NCBI RefSeq assembly: GCF_002157355.1
Contig: NZ_LYMK01000007.1
Location: 62,001-126,000, forward strand
Source of the DNA: Variovorax sp. JS1663
GTDB lineage: Bacteria; Pseudomonadota; Gammaproteobacteria; Burkholderiales; Burkholderiaceae_C
Direction: 5' to 3'
Length of the DNA stretch: 64,000 bases
In this document: piece after piece, positions 19,052 through 27,701 of the stretch
Layout: each line of letters begins with the position of its first letter
How positions within the stretch are numbered: the stretch's first letter is position 1
Program-made: the position numbers and the translations under genes
Notes under the pieces: generated by a model
What the model was told of the DNA's origin: nothing
What the model saw: the letters and a program-made list of their open reading frames with translations, nothing else
The model's database searches: none

Positions 19052-19747
19052 ATGAACACGCTTCTGCACATCGACGCCAGCGCCCGCCCGGGCCGCTCCG
19101 GCATCGATCCCCATGGTTCCCACACCCGCCGGCTGTCGGCGCGCTTCGTCGAACGCTGGCGGGCGGTGCGGCCTGGCGACCGCATCGATCACCTCGACGT
19201 GGGCCGCAAGCCGCCTTCGCCGGTCAGCGGCGAGTGGGTGCATGCCGCGTTCACTCCGGCCGCCGCGCGCGCGCCGTGGATGCACGAGACCTTGGCCGAA
19301 AGCGATCGGCTGGTGGATCAGCTCATCGCCGCCGATCTGATCGTGGTGGGCCTGCCGATGTACAACTTCGGCGTGCCGGCGCAGTTCAAGGCCTACATCG
19401 ACAATATCGTGCGCGTGGGCCGCACGTTCGGCTTCGACCGGGCGCGCGGGGAGCGGCCGTACTGGCCGATGCTGGCCGATGCGGGCAAGCGCCTGGTGCT
19501 GCTGAGCGCGCGCGGCGATTTCGGCTACGGCAAGGGCCAGCGCATCGCGCACCTCAACCATGTGGAGGCCAGCGTGCGCTCGGTGTTCGGCTACATCGGC
19601 ATCACCGAGGTGCACGAATTCGCGGTCGAGTACGACGAGTTCGGAGACGAGAGGCTCGCGCATTCGCTGGCGCAGGCCGAACTGGGCGTCGACCGCCTGG
19701 TCGATGCGCTCGCGGCACCGCGGCACGCGCCGCCGGCCATGGCCTGA
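19052..19747 (+). CDS. azoR: FMN-dependent NADH-azoreductase family protein
   Basis: A 231-residue flavodoxin-fold oxidoreductase of the AzoR family. The FMN phosphate loop (HIDASARPGRSGIDPHGS) lies at the N-terminus and the FMN-binding segment LPMYNFGVPAQFKAYIDNI near residues 107-125. SARGDFGYG and the C-terminal dimer region follow. AzoR enzymes reduce azo dyes and quinones with NADH; the natural role is usually quinone detoxification. It is divergent from a LysR gene that probably controls it. Confidence 0.88.
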   Translation: MNTLLHIDASARPGRSGIDPHGSHTRRLSARFVERWRAVRPGDRIDHLDVGRKPPSPVSGEWVHAAFTPAAARAPWMHETLAESDRLVDQLIAADLIVVGLPMYNFGVPAQFKAYIDNIVRVGRTFGFDRARGERPYWPMLADAGKRLVLLSARGDFGYGKGQRIAHLNHVEASVRSVFGYIGITEVHEFAVEYDEFGDERLAHSLAQAELGVDRLVDALAAPRHAPPAMA

Positions 19748-19765
19748 GCGCGGCGCAGGCCGCGC

Positions 19766-20254
19766 CTATTCCTCCGGCACGTACTTGTTGCCCGCCGCCT
19801 TGTACCGCTCGATCGCCTTGCTCAGGTCCTCGAGTTCCTCGCAGGGCGTGCTGCACAGGCGCTGCAGCCGCGCCTGCCGCTCCTCGGCCTTGGGCAGGTT
19901 GTCGAGGATCAGGTAGAGCTCGCCCGAATATTCGAGGGCGCCGCGATGGTTGGGGTCGATGCGCAGGGCCGCGTCGTAGAAGCGCTCGGCCGCCGCATAG
20001 TCCGGCGACTTGCTCTTGCGCAGGCTGTAGCCCATCAGGTTGTTCCAGTCGGCGTTGCCGGGGTCGTTGACCCGCTTGAGCTCGGCGATCGCGCGCTGCC
20101 AGTTCTTGGCCTCGATCTGCGATCGCGCGCCCGCGAGCCGCAGCGCCGGCGGGGTGGAATCGTTGTCCGCAGCGAGGGCCGGCAACTGGGCGGTGGCGGC
20201 CAGCGCTGCGCCGGCAAGCAGGTGACGGAGGATTCGGGCGGTGGCGGTGTTCAT
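19766..20254 (-). CDS. Exported tetratricopeptide-repeat protein
   Basis: A 162-residue protein. The start chosen at 20254 gives a clear signal peptide (NTATARILRHLLAG, hydrophobic stretch, cleavage after PALA); a longer in-frame start upstream would bury it behind 61 non-conserved residues. The mature part has TPR-like helices (ARSQIEAKNWQRAIAELKRV, YYAAERFYDAALRIDP-like segment, GALEYSGELYLILD). Two cysteines (CSTPCEEL) lie near the C-terminus. It is probably a periplasmic scaffold; partner unknown. It converges with azoR. Confidence 0.85.
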   Translation of the reverse strand: MNTATARILRHLLAGAALAATAQLPALAADNDSTPPALRLAGARSQIEAKNWQRAIAELKRVNDPGNADWNNLMGYSLRKSKSPDYAAAERFYDAALRIDPNHRGALEYSGELYLILDNLPKAEERQARLQRLCSTPCEELEDLSKAIERYKAAGNKYVPEE

Positions 20255-20402
20255 CCGCTCATTTTGCAGCGCGCTCGAAGATTTGCGCCATACGCCATGC
20301 GGGCTCAGTCGCTCAGCCTGCCGAAGCCCCGGTCGCACGCCAGCACGATCGCGCGGCCGCGGTTTCTGCACAGTCCCGAATGAAGAACGTTGACCCGGGC
20401 GG

Positions 20403-21476
20403 TCAATCAACCGGATGGCCGGTGCCTCCATCGTCACGTCGCATCGCGAGCGCCTGCGCCAGCGCCAGCACCGACAGCGGCGCCGATCCCTCGGCCTTGT
20501 TGTTGATCGCCACGTAGGCCGATTGCCCGGCGTCGGTGGTGCCGGCGATCACGCGGGCCAGGGCTTCGCGGGTCTCCGGATCGGGATCGGCGAGCCTGTC
20601 GAAGGGCTCGTAGAGCTTCTTCGCCTCTTCGTAGCCGTAGGCGCCGTGCAGGCGGTTCAGGTTCCATCGGCACACCAGTGGCCCCGGCCACAGCGCGCGC
20701 AGCATGGGCAGTTGCCCGGCGATCGGCGGCATCTTGGGATGCAGGCCCAGGCAGTAGGTCGCGCCAGCCTCTCGCAGCACCCCCGCCAACTCCGGCGTCA
20801 GCAACCCGGGGTTGCGTAGCTCGACTGCGACCACCGCATCCGGCGCCTGTGGCCGCAGGGCCGGCAAGGCCAGCAGCATGCGCCGAAGGCGCTCCAGCAG
20901 TTCGGGCAGACGCGCCAGCATCGGCCCGGGCAGGGGGCTGAGCTGGAACACCAGCACCCCCAGTTTCGAGCCCAGGCCCGCCAGCGCGGGCGCGGCGAAT
21001 TCCTGCACCGCCAGCCCCGGATCGAGGAAGGCCGGGTTGGCCTGCATGCCCCGGCCGTCCTCGCCGCGCACCAGGGCATCGGCCACCAGGCTGGGCGCCT
21101 TCACCATGAAGCGGAAGTCCTCCGGCACCACCGCCGCATAGGCGGCGTACTGGCTGGCGGTGAGGGGCCGGTAGAAGCTGCGGTCCAGGCTCACGGAGCG
21201 GAAGAGCGGATGCCGCGCATAGGCCGCGAGACCGTGCTTCGACAGCACCGACTGCTCGTAATCACCCTCCCAGACCATGCCGGCCCAGCCCGGGAAGAAC
21301 CAGGAGGAGGTGCCGAGCCGGAGCTGCGGCGGCAAGGCCTGCGCCAGCACCTGCTGGCTGGGATCGGGCGGCGCAGGGCGGACCTTCGGCTCGCCCGGTG
21401 CGGGGCGTTTCCTGGCCGCCGGCGCGGGGTCTGGCGGGGCGGCCTGCGGGAGATCATCGAACAGGGAGTCTTGCAT
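20403..21476 (-). CDS. DUF72 domain protein (YecE family)
   Basis: A 357-residue TIM-barrel-like DUF72 protein. After a proline-rich N-terminal ~45 residues comes LGTSSWFFPGWAG, then YARHPLFRSVSLDRSFYRPL, FRFMVKAP and VAVELRNP, the ordered blocks of the family. The typical C-terminal segment is present as SAYVAINNKAEGSAPLS. The family function is unknown. The start at 21476 (MQDSLFDDL) is preferred over a start 36 bases upstream because of its fit to the family N-terminus; no strong ribosome site separates them. Confidence 0.88.
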   Translation of the reverse strand: MQDSLFDDLPQAAPPDPAPAARKRPAPGEPKVRPAPPDPSQQVLAQALPPQLRLGTSSWFFPGWAGMVWEGDYEQSVLSKHGLAAYARHPLFRSVSLDRSFYRPLTASQYAAYAAVVPEDFRFMVKAPSLVADALVRGEDGRGMQANPAFLDPGLAVQEFAAPALAGLGSKLGVLVFQLSPLPGPMLARLPELLERLRRMLLALPALRPQAPDAVVAVELRNPGLLTPELAGVLREAGATYCLGLHPKMPPIAGQLPMLRALWPGPLVCRWNLNRLHGAYGYEEAKKLYEPFDRLADPDPETREALARVIAGTTDAGQSAYVAINNKAEGSAPLSVLALAQALAMRRDDGGTGHPVD

Positions 21477-21561
21477 GGCGATACGCGGGTGATGCCGCTC
21501 ATTTTCTGCCACGCCAACGGAGACGACACCGGCGCCCAGGGGCGCGCCGGCCGAGATCCCG

Positions 21562-21726
21562 CTTCTTCGCGAAGGGCGAGACGATCATCGCCGGAATGCG
21601 CGTGCCCGGCCCCCAGCGGTCACCCTTGGGCACGGCCGCGTGGCCGTAGAAGCCGCCGTTCTCGTCGTAGGTCACCACGACCAGCATGTTCTTCCACTGC
21701 GGGCTGGCCTGCAGCTTCGCGATCAG
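21562..21726 (-). pseudogene. Remnant of an AcpA-like acid phosphatase/phosphoesterase
   Basis: About 55 codons are intact: LIAKLQASPQWKNM, then VVTYDENGGFYGHAAVPKGD, RWGPGTRIPAMIVSPFAKK. These blocks belong to the C-terminal half of PF04185 phosphoesterases (acid phosphatase AcpA, phospholipase C family). On both sides homology stops abruptly: upstream at 21727 it meets an opposite-strand remnant, and downstream the frame runs into arginine-rich noise. A functional protein of this family is several hundred residues long, so this is debris. Confidence 0.75.
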
Positions 21727-21737
21727 GCCGGCGGGCC

Positions 21738-21806
21738 GAGATCTGCGACGTGATCACCTTCCGGCGCACGCTGACCGACGCGGATCAACTGCCGCGGAAG
21801 AAATAG
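21738..21806 (+). pseudogene. Remnant of a cytochrome c peroxidase-like C-terminus
   Basis: The frame reads AEICDVITFRRTLTDADQLP and ends in a natural stop at 21804-21806. This resembles the final helix of di-haem cytochrome c peroxidase/MauG-type proteins, where DDVVAFLRTLTD-like endings are usual. Only about 22 codons remain; everything upstream is replaced by the opposite-strand phosphatase remnant. The identification rests on a very short match and is tentative. Confidence 0.4.
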
Positions 21807-21812
21807 CGCGAT

Positions 21813-24086
21813 CTATTCGGGCATCAGTGTCATCGCCGTGCGCAGGCCGCTGGTGGCAGATGGCCCGATCCAGAGATCGAACTGGCCCGGCTCCACGGTG
21901 GGCGTCATGTCCTGGCCGATGAACATCAGGTCGGCGCGCGTGAGCGTGAATTCCACGGTGGCGGTCTGGCCCGCAGGGATCTTCAACTTGCGGAAGCCCT
22001 TGAGCTCGCGCACCGGCCGCGTGACGCTGGCCGCGCGGTTGGCGATGTAGAGCTGCGCCACTTCCTCGGCCTCGCGCTGGCCGGTGTTGGTGAGGCGGGC
22101 GCGCACGGTCAGCGCGCCGTCCCAGGCCATGCGCGCGGGGCTCGACTCGATCGCGTCGTAGCGCACGCGCGCATAGCCCAGGCCATGGCCGAACGGAAAG
22201 GCGGCATCGTTGCTCGCATCGAGGTAGCGCGCCTTGTAGAAGGCGGCCGGCGCATCCGCCAGCTGCGGCCGGCCGGTGCGCTTGTGGCTGTAGTAGTAGG
22301 GCACCTGGCCCGGCGTCTGCGGAAAGCTCACCGGCAGGCGGCCCGAGGGGTTGACCTCGCCGAACAGCACATCCGAGATGGCCGGCCCGGTCTGCGAGCC
22401 GAGGAACCAGGTGACCAGGATCGCATTCGCGTTGCGCACGGCGCCGCGCAAGGCCAGCGCGCGGCCGTTGCGCAGCAGCACCACCACCGGCTTGCCGGTG
22501 GCCGCCACCGCCTCGGCCAGCTGCTGCTGCGCGCGCGGGATCTCGATGTCGCTGCGCGAGCGCGCCTCACCCGACATCTGCTCGTTCTCGCCGATGGACA
22601 GCACCACCACGTCGGCCTCGCGCGCGGCGGCCACCGCGGCCTCGATGCCCCCGGGGATGGGCGTCTCCACATTGCTGCCGCGGACCACCGTCAGCAGTTC
22701 CGGCGAGCCGAGCGACCGGCGCAGGGCCTGGTCGATGCCCACGGGCGCGGCCTGGCCGGGGAAGATGCGCCAGGGGCCGAACAGGTCCTCGGTGCCGGCG
22801 AAAGGGCCGATGAGCGCGATGCGCTGGCCCGAGCGGGACAGGGGCAGCACATCCTTCTCGTTCTTCAGCATGACGATCGAGCGGGCCGATGCCTCGCGCG
22901 CCAGCGCCTCGTGTGCCGCGGCGTCGAAGCGCGGGCCCGGCGTGTCCTCCAGGCCCCTGAAGGGATGGTCGAACAGCCCGAGCCGCTGCTTGACCCGCAG
23001 CACGCGGCGCACCGCATCGTCCAGCCGCGACATCGGCACCTCGCGCGAGGCCACCAGGTCCGGCAGGTACTTCATGTACAGGCCGCTCTGCATGCTGACG
23101 TCGGTGCCGGCGAGAAAGGCACGCCGGGCCGCATCACGCCCGTCGGCCGCGAAGCCGTGCGCGATCAGTTCTTCGTCGGCCGTGTAGTCGGAGACCACGA
23201 AGCCCTTGAAGCCCCATTCGCCGCGCAAGACGCCGGTCAGCAGCGCGCGGTTGGCGTTGGAGGGAATGCCGCCGATCTCGTTGAAGGCGCTCATCACGGA
23301 GAGTGCGCCGGCGTCGATGGCTGCGCGGAAGGGCGGCAGGTAGACCTCGCGCAGGGTGCGCTCGGAGAGGTCGACCGCGGCGTAGTCCAGTCCGCCCTCG
23401 GCCGCGCCGTAGCCGGCGAAATGCTTGGGCGTGGCGAGCATCGCATCGGCGTGGCCCAGTTCCTGGCCCTGGAAGCCGCGCACGCGTGCCGCGGCGAACT
23501 GCTGGCCCAGGTACACGTCCTCGCCCGCGCCCTCGATGCCGCGGCCCCAGCGGGCGTCGCGCGCGATGTCCACCATCGGCGCGAAGGTCCAGCGGAAGCC
23601 GTCCGCCGTGGCCTCGACCGCGGAGGCATGGGCAGTGCGCTCGGCCAGCGCCGGCTCCCAGCTTGCGGCCTCGGCCAGCGGCACCGGGAACACGGTGCGG
23701 AAGCCATGGATGATGTCGGCGCCGAAGAGCAGGGGAATGCCCAGGCGCGATTCCTTCACCGCCGCCTGCTGCGCGCGGCGCTTGCCCTCCAGGCCTTCGT
23801 TGTTGAAGAGGCCCGTCACGCGGCCGGCGCGGATCTGCGCGAGTTGCTCCTCCTCGCTCTGGCGCGCGGCCTGCGGGTTGGCGACCGTGTCGACGGCGGC
23901 GGGGGCGTAGAGGCTCAACTGGCCCACCTTCTCTTCCACCGTCATGCGGACGATCAGCGATTCGATGCGCGCTGCCGACACCGGGTCCAGGCCGCCGGGC
24001 GAGAGGCGGGTGGCGCAGGCGCTGAGGAAGAGGGGAAGGGCGAGAAGGGCGAGGCGGAGGCGTGGAAGTCTGCTGCGAACGCTCAT
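21813..24086 (-). CDS. Glycoside hydrolase family 3 beta-glucosidase, lipoprotein
   Basis: A 757-residue GH3 enzyme (BglX-like). The start at 24086 gives a lipoprotein signal (RLALLALPLFLSAC lipobox, Cys at residue 23). The N-terminal barrel has MTVEEKVGQLSLYAP, the substrate segment KHFAGYGAAEGGLDYA, and the nucleophile aspartate in FVVSDYTADEEL. The alpha/beta sandwich domain follows (RSIVMLKNEKDVLPL), and a C-terminal fibronectin-III-like domain (VRARLTNTGQREAEEVAQLY) closes the protein. It would release terminal glucose or xylose from oligosaccharides in the periplasm or at the outer membrane. It is divergent from the sensor kinase gene. Confidence 0.93.
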   Translation of the reverse strand: MSVRSRLPRLRLALLALPLFLSACATRLSPGGLDPVSAARIESLIVRMTVEEKVGQLSLYAPAAVDTVANPQAARQSEEEQLAQIRAGRVTGLFNNEGLEGKRRAQQAAVKESRLGIPLLFGADIIHGFRTVFPVPLAEAASWEPALAERTAHASAVEATADGFRWTFAPMVDIARDARWGRGIEGAGEDVYLGQQFAAARVRGFQGQELGHADAMLATPKHFAGYGAAEGGLDYAAVDLSERTLREVYLPPFRAAIDAGALSVMSAFNEIGGIPSNANRALLTGVLRGEWGFKGFVVSDYTADEELIAHGFAADGRDAARRAFLAGTDVSMQSGLYMKYLPDLVASREVPMSRLDDAVRRVLRVKQRLGLFDHPFRGLEDTPGPRFDAAAHEALAREASARSIVMLKNEKDVLPLSRSGQRIALIGPFAGTEDLFGPWRIFPGQAAPVGIDQALRRSLGSPELLTVVRGSNVETPIPGGIEAAVAAAREADVVVLSIGENEQMSGEARSRSDIEIPRAQQQLAEAVAATGKPVVVLLRNGRALALRGAVRNANAILVTWFLGSQTGPAISDVLFGEVNPSGRLPVSFPQTPGQVPYYYSHKRTGRPQLADAPAAFYKARYLDASNDAAFPFGHGLGYARVRYDAIESSPARMAWDGALTVRARLTNTGQREAEEVAQLYIANRAASVTRPVRELKGFRKLKIPAGQTATVEFTLTRADLMFIGQDMTPTVEPGQFDLWIGPSATSGLRTAMTLMPE

Positions 24087-24188
24087 TGGTCCAATTGTCG
24101 CGCCTGGCCAAAGTCTCGGGAATTCGTCAGGCTCTTGCCGGAACGCAGCCGAGCAGGCTGCCGCATCGCCGCGGGCACAATCCGCGCC

Positions 24189-25664
24189 ATGAAGCATGGG
24201 TTGCGCGCACGGGTCGGATGGTGGCTGGCTTGGCTGGTGCTCGCCGTCGCCGGCGCGGTCTGGATCGCGCGCGCGGAGTTGGCGCAATTGCAGGACGACT
24301 TCGAGACGAACGCGCGCATCGCCCACCGGCTGCTGAGCCAGCAGGTGGTGCAGTACGACGCGGTGCTGGCCACGCTGGCCTTGCTGGAGACCGCAGCCGA
24401 TGCCGGCCGGCCCGAACAGCGGCTGTCGTCGGTCTACCCCTCGATCCTCGGCGTCGAGCGGCGCAACGCGGGCGCCGAGTGGCCCGACCCCGCGCTGGCC
24501 CGGGCGGAGGCGCGCTCGCGCGAGCTGCGCCGGCCGGAGCTCGCGAGTCAGGACTTCCCGCGCGGGCGCTACCGGCTCGTGATCGGCGCGACGCCCACCA
24601 GCTATGCGCTGGACATCGACCTGGCCGCCACCGTGCCATGGCGCGACTGGCCCATGGACCCGAAGAAGAGCCCGGTGCGCGTGCTGGTCGAGCGCGGCAA
24701 CCAGCAATTCGTGGTGCAGCCCGGCCGGGACGCGGCCGCGCAGGGCTGGACCTTCGATTTCCGCAAGGTGCTGGCCTCGGACAGCCAGGCCTTCGACGTG
24801 GTCGCGCAGCGACACGTGGGCTGGAGCGAGTTGCCCTGGGCCTGGATGGCGGCGTGGGCGATCGCGATGGCCGTGGTGCTGGGCGGAGCCGTCGCGCTGC
24901 GGCGCCAGCGCATCGAGCGCCGCCGCGCCGAGGAGCTTCTACGGCTCGGCCAGGTCGCGCGCCTCAATGCGCTGGGCGAGCTGGCAGCCGGCATGGCGCA
25001 CGAGCTCAACCAGCCGTTGACGGCGGTGCTCGCCAACACACAGGCGGCGCGCCGCCTGCTCGACGAGGACCCGCCCGAGCTCGCCACCGCGCGCGGCGCC
25101 ATGCAGCAGGCTGCGGAACAGGCGCGCCGCGCGGCCGACGTGGTGGGGCGCCTGCGCCGCGCGATCGAGCGGCCGGGCCATGCTGGCGCCGCCAGGCCGG
25201 TGCCGCTGCAGGAGGCCGTGCGCAGTGCGCTGCACCTGCTGGCGCCCGAGTTCGACCGGCGCGCCATCGCGCCCGTGCTCGAAGGCGCCTCGCACGCGCC
25301 GGTGCACGTGCAGGCCGAGCCGGTGGCGCTGGAGCAGATCGTCCACAACCTGCTGATGAATGCGATGCAGGCACTGGACGAGTTGCCGGCGGGGGAGCGG
25401 CAATTGCGGCTCGCGGTCGAGCGCGAGGGCGGGCAGGGTGTACTCAGCGTGAGCGACAACGGGCGCGGCATCGCGCCCGAGCTGCTGCCGCGCATCTTCG
25501 AGCCCTTCTTCAGCACCCGCGAGGGTGGCCTGGGGCTGGGCCTGAGCCTGTGCGAGACGCTGGCCGGTGCGATGGGCGGCACGCTGGCCGCCGAGCCCGC
25601 GGTACCGCGCGGCGCGCGCTTCACGCTGCGCCTGCCGCTGGCGATGCAGGAGGGCCAGGCATGA
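24189..25664 (+). CDS. Membrane sensor histidine kinase (FixL/DctB-like)
   Basis: A 491-residue kinase. A first helix (about 10-28) and a second (about 219-240) bracket a ~190-residue periplasmic sensor without a recognisable fold. The dimerisation/phospho-acceptor domain has H271 in MAHELNQPLTAVLANTQAA. N-box NLLMNAMQAL, G1 VSDNGRGIAPE, F-box EPFFSTREGG and G2 LGLGLSLCE of the ATPase domain follow. This H-box type is common to DctB/FixL kinases. The stop overlaps the response-regulator start (ATGA), so the two are translationally coupled. The signal sensed is unknown. Confidence 0.92.
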   Translation: MKHGLRARVGWWLAWLVLAVAGAVWIARAELAQLQDDFETNARIAHRLLSQQVVQYDAVLATLALLETAADAGRPEQRLSSVYPSILGVERRNAGAEWPDPALARAEARSRELRRPELASQDFPRGRYRLVIGATPTSYALDIDLAATVPWRDWPMDPKKSPVRVLVERGNQQFVVQPGRDAAAQGWTFDFRKVLASDSQAFDVVAQRHVGWSELPWAWMAAWAIAMAVVLGGAVALRRQRIERRRAEELLRLGQVARLNALGELAAGMAHELNQPLTAVLANTQAARRLLDEDPPELATARGAMQQAAEQARRAADVVGRLRRAIERPGHAGAARPVPLQEAVRSALHLLAPEFDRRAIAPVLEGASHAPVHVQAEPVALEQIVHNLLMNAMQALDELPAGERQLRLAVEREGGQGVLSVSDNGRGIAPELLPRIFEPFFSTREGGLGLGLSLCETLAGAMGGTLAAEPAVPRGARFTLRLPLAMQEGQA

Positions 25665-26299
25665 CGCGCAGCGAGCCGCAGTCGCCGCTCATTCACGTGA
25701 TCGACGACGACGACGCGGTGCGGGCCAGCCTGTCGCTGCTGATCGGCACGGTGGGCCTGCGCACGCAGGGCTGGTCGGATCCGCAGGCCTTCGTCGAGGG
25801 CTTCGACCGCGGCGGCATCGGTGCCATCGTGCTCGACGTGCGGATGCCGGGCATCAGCGGGCTGACGGTGCTGGAGACGCTGGTCGCGCAGGGCGTGGAC
25901 CAGCCCGTGATCATGCTGACCGGGCACGGCACGGTCGAGATGTGCCGCCGGGCCTTCAAGGCCGGTGCGGCGGAATTCCTGGAGAAGCCGGTGGACGACG
26001 AGCAACTGCTGGAAGCCCTGCAGCAGGCGGTGCGCCAGCATGTGCGCTCGCGGGAGCGGACGCAGGCGGACCAGGCGGCGCGCGATCGGCATGCGCAGCT
26101 GTCGGAGCGCGAACGCGAGGTGCTGCGCTTCATCGTCGAAGGGCTGACCAACAAGGAAATCGCGCGTGCCCTGGCGCTGTCGCCGCGCACGGTCGAGACG
26201 CATCGCGCCAACCTGTTCGCCAAGCTCGGCTGCGATTCGCTGGCACAGCTGATCCGGCGCTATGCGGTGCTGGTCGCCGATGTGCCTGATGCGCCGTGA
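25661..26299 (+). CDS. FixJ-type response regulator (receiver + LuxR HTH)
   Basis: A 212-residue regulator. The receiver domain has the acidic pair in VIDDDDAVR, phospho-acceptor D59 in IVLDVRMPG and lysine in LEKPVDDE. The LuxR-type helix-turn-helix follows a short linker (LSEREREVLRFIVEGLTNKE, ALSPRTVETHRANLFAKLG). It is coupled to the upstream kinase by a 4-base overlap. Two identical-format dyads just after its stop are candidate binding sites, with the haem-binding-protein gene next in line. Confidence 0.94.
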   Translation: MTRSEPQSPLIHVIDDDDAVRASLSLLIGTVGLRTQGWSDPQAFVEGFDRGGIGAIVLDVRMPGISGLTVLETLVAQGVDQPVIMLTGHGTVEMCRRAFKAGAAEFLEKPVDDEQLLEALQQAVRQHVRSRERTQADQAARDRHAQLSEREREVLRFIVEGLTNKEIARALALSPRTVETHRANLFAKLGCDSLAQLIRRYAVLVADVPDAP

Positions 26300-26301
26300 C
26301 G

Positions 26302-26338
26302 CTCCGTAGTTCTACGGAGGCATCGACGTAGCCGTACG
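26302..26338. promoter_or_regulatory. Tandem CGTA-N4-TACG operator pair
   Basis: Two copies of CGTA-N4-TACG, at 26305-26316 and 26327-26338, have centres 22 bases apart, about two helical turns. The first is extended to a perfect 8-base inverted repeat CTCCGTAG-TT-CTACGGAG (26302-26319). They lie 3 bases after the FixJ-like regulator stop and ~90 bases before the haem-binding-protein gene, fitting an activator site for the adjacent LuxR-type regulator. The factor is inferred, not shown. Confidence 0.5.
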
Positions 26339-26425
26339 AATGGCGACGGCGAGCTGCGATTTCTACAGTGGCGCTGCGGCTGGCAAGGCGCCGGCGCAAT
26401 ACGAACCACCACTGGAGAGAACTAC

Positions 26426-26947
26426 ATGCATCCGACCCTTCGCCGCGGCGCGCTCGCCGTTTCCTTCGCCGCCTTCGCCATCGGCGCACACGCCCAGGCA
26501 CAGGCGCCGGCGCAGAGCCCCGCCGTTCGCAGCGAGAAGAACCTCTCGCTCGAACTCGCGAACCAGATCGCCGCCGCCACCGTCGCCGCCTGCGCGGCCA
26601 ACGGCTACTCGGTCGCCGCGACCGTGGTCGACCGTGCCGGCGTGGTGCGCGCCGTCCAGCGCGCCGACAACGCTGGCGCCCATACCGTGGCCGCGAGCGA
26701 GCGCAAGGCCTGGACCTCGGCCTCGGCCAAGGCACCCACGCTGGCGATGATGGAGAACGCCCAGAAGAACCCGGGTGCTGCCAACCTGGTGAACATCCCC
26801 GGCTTCCTGCTGCTTGGCGGCGGCGTGCCGGTGAAGGCCGGCAACGAGGTCATCGGCGCGGTCGGCGTCGGCGGCGCGCCGGGCGGACATCTCGACGAGC
26901 AGTGCGCCAACGCCGGCATCGAGAAAGTCAAGGCGCAGCTCGGCTGA
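26426..26947 (+). CDS. Exported haem-binding protein (GlcG/HbpS, DUF336)
   Basis: A 173-residue protein with a signal peptide (RGALAVSFAAFAIGAHAQA, cleavage after AHA or AQA). The mature domain is GlcG/HbpS-like: NGYSVAATVVDRAGVVRAVQ, ASERKAWTSA, and the C-terminal glycine-rich segment VIGAVGVGGAPGG. Relatives bind haem or corrinoids extracellularly, and in other bacteria are linked to two-component systems or to glycolate and alcohol oxidation. Its position after the kinase/regulator pair and their candidate operator suggests it is a target. AGAGAAC stands before the start. Confidence 0.9.
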   Translation: MHPTLRRGALAVSFAAFAIGAHAQAQAPAQSPAVRSEKNLSLELANQIAAATVAACAANGYSVAATVVDRAGVVRAVQRADNAGAHTVAASERKAWTSASAKAPTLAMMENAQKNPGAANLVNIPGFLLLGGGVPVKAGNEVIGAVGVGGAPGGHLDEQCANAGIEKVKAQLG

Positions 26948-26952
26948 ATGCG

Positions 26953-27657
26953 ATGAAGCCCATGCATCGCCGTTGCTCGTGGCTCGCGCTCCTGGCTGCG
27001 CTCGCGATGGCGGCTGTGGCGCCGGTGGCGGCCCAGGTGCCGCCCTCGGCTGCGGAGGTGCTGGCCTACGAGGGCGTGCACCAGGCCGCCTGGCGTGGCG
27101 ACCTTCCGCGACTGAAAGAGCTGGTCGCGGCCAGGGCGGATCTCGAGGCGCGCGACGGCCGCGGCCGCACTGCGCTGCACGTGGCCACGCACGCGCGCCA
27201 GCGCGAGGCGATCCGCGTTCTGGCGCAGGCCGGCGCGAAGCTCGACGTGCTGGAGGACGACCGCTACGACGCCATCACCATCGCCGCCGTGGCCGACGAT
27301 CCGGCGACGCTCTCGCTGCTGCTGTCGCTGGGCGCCAGCCCGCGCCAGACCACCAGCCGCTACGACGGCACCGCGCTGATCGCCGCCGCGCACCTGGGCC
27401 ACGACGAGGTAGTGCGCCGGCTGATCGCGGCAGGCGCGCCACTGAATCACGTGAACAACCTGCACTGGACCGCGCTGATCGAGTCCATCGTGCTGGGCGA
27501 CGGCGGCCCGCGTCATCAGCGCACGCTGGCCGCGCTGGTCGATGCGGGGGCGAACCTGCAACTGGCCGACCGGCAGGGCAACACGCCGCTGCGGCTCGCG
27601 AAGGCGCGGGGCTACAAGGCGATGGTCGACAAGCTGAAGGCCGCGGGCGCGAAGTAG
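26953..27657 (+). CDS. Exported ankyrin-repeat protein
   Basis: A 234-residue protein starting 5 bases after the haem-binding-protein stop, so probably co-transcribed. Residues 1-28 form a signal peptide (RCSWLALLAALAMAAVAPVA, cleavage after AAQ or nearby). The rest consists of about five ankyrin-type repeats, e.g. DGRGRTALHVATHARQREAI, YDGTALIAAAHLGHDEVVRR and RQGNTPLRLAKARGYKAMVD. Periplasmic ankyrin proteins (AnkB-like) often accompany haem or catalase proteins and may protect against oxidative stress. That link is by analogy. Confidence 0.88.
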   Translation: MKPMHRRCSWLALLAALAMAAVAPVAAQVPPSAAEVLAYEGVHQAAWRGDLPRLKELVAARADLEARDGRGRTALHVATHARQREAIRVLAQAGAKLDVLEDDRYDAITIAAVADDPATLSLLLSLGASPRQTTSRYDGTALIAAAHLGHDEVVRRLIAAGAPLNHVNNLHWTALIESIVLGDGGPRHQRTLAALVDAGANLQLADRQGNTPLRLAKARGYKAMVDKLKAAGAK

Positions 27658-27701
27658 CGACGGCTCGGGGACAATCGGGCCATCCACGAGGAGTCGCCCC
27701 G

